Shown here: positions 61,862 to 64,000 of the stretch, in pieces
Numbering within the stretch: the stretch's first letter is position 1
How the letters are laid out: the number at the start of each line of letters is the position of its first letter
DNA from: Doris montereyensis
Lineage: Eukaryota > Mollusca > Gastropoda > Nudibranchia > Dorididae
NCBI GenBank assembly: GCA_037039925.1
Contig: JAXRKP010000040.1
Coordinates: 57,501-121,500 of the forward strand
Length of the DNA stretch: 64,000 nucleotides
Direction: 5' to 3'
Notes under the pieces: model-generated
The model's database searches: none
The model's input: the letters and a program-made list of their open reading frames with translations, nothing else
What the model was told of the DNA's origin: nothing
Program-made: the position numbers and the translations under genes

Positions 61862-62245
61862 GTCCTGTCGTATCTTATCGTGTCCTGTCTTATCTTATTT
61901 TATCCTGTCTTGTCTTATGCTTTCTTATTTTCTCTTATCATGCCTTGTCCTATCTTATTTTATTATGTCCTGTCCTATCCTATCTTATGGTATCCTATCT
62001 CATCTTATCACATTCTGTTCTTCTTTATCTTGCTTTATCTCATCCTGTGCTGCTTTATCTTCTCTTATCATATCCTGCTTCATCATGCCTGATTTTATCC
62101 TGTCGTATGTTATCTTATCCTATCCTGCTTATCTTATCTCTTATAGATATATCTTAGTCTGTCTTGTTGTATCCTTTCTTATCTTATCCTATACTATTTT
62201 ATCCTGTCAGAGCTTATCTTATCTCTTATCTCATCCTGTCATCTA
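61862..62245 (+). repeat. Degenerate (CTTAT)n/(CCTGT)n array, second block
   Basis: The block has the same unit types as 60250-60562. It ends 75 bp upstream of the exon 14 acceptor and extends the pyrimidine-rich zone before it. Confidence 0.9.
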
Positions 62246-62318
62246 AGACAGTAATATTGTGACCTATTTATCTTCTTCTTTTTTTAAAAATGCTTTTGTC
62301 TTCTGTCTTGCTTTGTAG

Positions 62319-62432
62319 GAGAGAACGGCTCAAGGTCATGGTCAAAGAGAGGAAGCAACTTCTGATCTTGGGAGTTCCAGGCACAGTGCTGACTCTAGTT
62401 TTGACAGCATGGAAAAGCAAGTGAAAAGTCAG
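62319..62432 (+). CDS. WDCP: WDCP orthologue, exon 14 (entry to coiled coil)
   Basis: The 114-base exon lies between TTTGTAG and CAG|GTGAGT, phase 0 on both sides. It reads ERTAQGHGQREEATSDLGSS and ends DSMEKQVKSQ. The charged tail leads directly into the heptad-like segment of exon 15, matching the SKEVEILSRNL region of WDCP by position. Residue identity is low. Confidence 0.72.
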
Positions 62433-62610
62433 GTGAGTGATTGGATCTTGATGTTTCTCCATAAAGACAAGGAAAGCTGGATAATGTTTGTTTGCATGCC
62501 TAGATCTATATCATATCTTGATGAGGATGGCAGGCAATGATGACGTGTCTCATTATTCATTCACCTGAATTCACCGCATCAGGCGGAGGGGTGAATTCAA
62601 TGAAATCAGT

Positions 62611-62985
62611 ATTGAATAGCCAGCGAGTTGATGGAGGAAAAACCAATGGCCCCCTGGGCCCGTCCGCCCTGATCGCCGATTATAAGGTGATTTTCATGAG
62701 AGCTCAGTCCAAAAATGACGGAGTTTCCGAAAATACCCTCAATAACCAAGAATAAAACCTGCTCCCGCGAGGGAGTGAAGCGAGCCTCGGCATTGAGAGG
62801 GTGGCTCCCTTATTGCCCAATGTAACACAGTGGAGCCAACCCGATCGCCGACGGACTCGTCAAGCCACAGGAACACACAACTGGCCCCAAACCATCTGAG
62901 GCCGTAAGCTTCGAGTCTCCGTTTCAAGGGTTCTCTAAAGCAACTCAAAACATAGTCCACCCCTTAAAGAAGAAGAAGATCGAGG
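62611..62985 (+). mobile_element. Unclassified GC-richer repeat with (AAG)n tail
   Basis: The stretch follows a family D remnant in intron 14 and is clearly richer in G and C than its surroundings. It ends CCTTAAAGAAGAAGAAGATC, a short AAG run of the kind seen at LINE or SINE 3' ends. No conserved protein segment was recognised in any frame. The assignment as a transposable-element fragment is an inference from composition and tail. Confidence 0.4.
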
Positions 62986-63504
62986 GGAGGCCTTTGAGTA
63001 AGGTATGGCTTTGAATTACGGCACAGACATTCACAATGATAGTTAGGGATGTATCCTGTAAGAATGAAAATTAAAATCATTTCCCGATCCTACATATACA
63101 TCAGGTGGATAGTTGATGGGCGCTGTTTGTTTGGCCCTACTACCATTCATTCGGTGCAGACATTTGGTGCTCAAGTTATAAAGGGAGGCTCAGTACCCTT
63201 TGACTGCAATACTGTAAGATGGATCAATGTCTTTAGTTGATCTCTAAGCATGTCTTTCCTTAATAGCACCATGAGATCACCCCTATATGATGGGCAGGGT
63301 AAAATGTAATGAAGCAAAGAAATTAATACCTTAGTAACAACTGTGATATCGAGTCCTGCTTCCACTTCTCTGACTGACACTGAGTTTGACCGAGAGCAGG
63401 TCTTCTGGTAAAGCCACAATTTGCAAATAAACTTGTTAACCATTGGTTTGTCACAGGTGTGTAAAGGCGTACTACAAATGTATGTTGTTTTTTTTTCTTT
63501 TCAG

Positions 63505-63551
63505 AGAAGCAACATTGAAGCGCTCCAACGTCGGTTAGAGGATCTCACCTC
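63505..63551 (+). CDS. WDCP: WDCP orthologue, exon 15 (coiled coil)
   Basis: The exon follows TTTTCAG and ends at TC|GTAAGT. It encodes RSNIEALQRRLEDLT plus two bases, with hydrophobic residues at heptad spacing. The family coiled coil at this position contains VEMQRCLSELTNRL. The C-terminal part of WDCP is not found before the right edge and must lie beyond it. A possible further acceptor at 63629 would lead quickly to a TGA at 63651 and is not accepted as an exon. Confidence 0.75.
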
Positions 63552-63682
63552 GTAAGTGCACTTCATTTCTAAGGTTTTATGTTATAGTTGCACTAGGACT
63601 TTTAAATAAATTTTCTTTCCATCTTTCAGACTGCTTCTTCCATACAAACAGTGACTGCTGTTATTTCCGTTGTCATAGTTTG

Positions 63683-63895
63683 GAGGGGATTTAGTAGTCC
63701 AGAGGCAAGCTGTCGGCCTATCAACCAAAATGTAGTGAATTCCGAGCCCCACTTGCAGTTCAAAAATGTTTCAATTTTTTCTAGCAAAATCTACCCCTGG
63801 TCCAGGTAGGTGGATCGACACCTAGTCCCATAGGAGACGGAAGATAAAAAGGAGGTTCTGTGTGCAGATGACAACACTGTGTGCATGTTAGGGGC
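63683..63895 (+). repeat. SINE-A copy, 3' truncated
   Basis: The copy runs from TTTAGTAGTCCAGAGGCAAG through CCAGGTAGGTGGATCGACAC to ACACTGTGTGCATGTTAG and is then cut off by a poly-G run at 63893. It lies just after WDCP exon 15. Confidence 0.78.
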
Positions 63896-64000
63896 GGGAG
63901 GGGGGGGGGGGGGGGGTACTGAGCATGTTGTTTTTAATTAATTTGATATAGACAATTTTAACCACTACCATTGTACTCGGCATGTCTAAATTAGTTGAAA

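Noticed and set aside
63630..63654. Possible terminal WDCP exon after CTTTCAG at 63629
   Set aside because: It would add SLLLPYKQ and stop, losing the conserved C-terminal part of WDCP. The sequence has no similarity to the family at this point.

Overview
The window looks like animal nuclear DNA, most likely from a lophotrochozoan and probably a gastropod mollusc. It shows GT-AG introns, very high microsatellite content ((GA/TC)n, (TA)n, (GATA)n, (ATT)n, (GTA)n), tRNA-derived SINEs, LINE fragments and a P-type DNA transposon. There are no bacterial operons, no rRNA genes and no convincing free-standing tRNA genes. The phylum is inferred from overall repeat character and remembered similarity; it was not computed.

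One host gene is recognisable and it runs through almost the whole window on the + strand. It is an orthologue of WDCP (WD repeat and coiled-coil-containing protein, human C2orf44). I could place 15 coding exons from 4588 to 63551. Exon 1 encodes MELGKARLRKVGINNLHC plus one base of the next codon, and its G joins CC of exon 2 to make the Ala of AVHP, as in vertebrate WDCP. Intron 1 is about 38.7 kb; the other introns are 0.26 to 3.3 kb. The last C-terminal exons lie beyond the right edge. Several exons show single-base frame breaks although splice sites and residues are conserved. Two clear breaks, one in WDCP and one in the unrelated transposon, are explained by a GGG run that should be GGGG, so uncorrected assembly indels are more likely than a pseudogene.

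Layout: 1-1400 is GA-rich flank with a duplicated composite repeat. 1600-2520 is (GATA)n/(TA)n. 2640-4587 is mostly unique 5' flank holding the likely promoter. 4643-43349 is intron 1, a repeat landscape with LINE fragments near 6.8 and 7.4 kb, a degenerate P-type transposon (about 28.46-30.79 kb, minus strand), and five long minisatellites near 16.3, 19.8, 21.1, 34.7 and 41.6 kb. From 43350 to 63551 short WDCP exons are spaced by introns filled with SINEs, minisatellites and MITE-like repeats.

Four interspersed families recur and are named here only for convenience. SINE-A and SINE-B are tRNA-headed with a good B box. Family C carries a tRNA-like segment. Family D is about 120-150 bp and occurs more than 20 times. 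The most striking structural pattern is that many long tandem arrays begin exactly inside or at the 3' end of a family D or SINE copy, as if these elements seed satellite growth. Most long open frames in the window (up to 388 codons) are artefacts of satellites whose unit length is a multiple of three.
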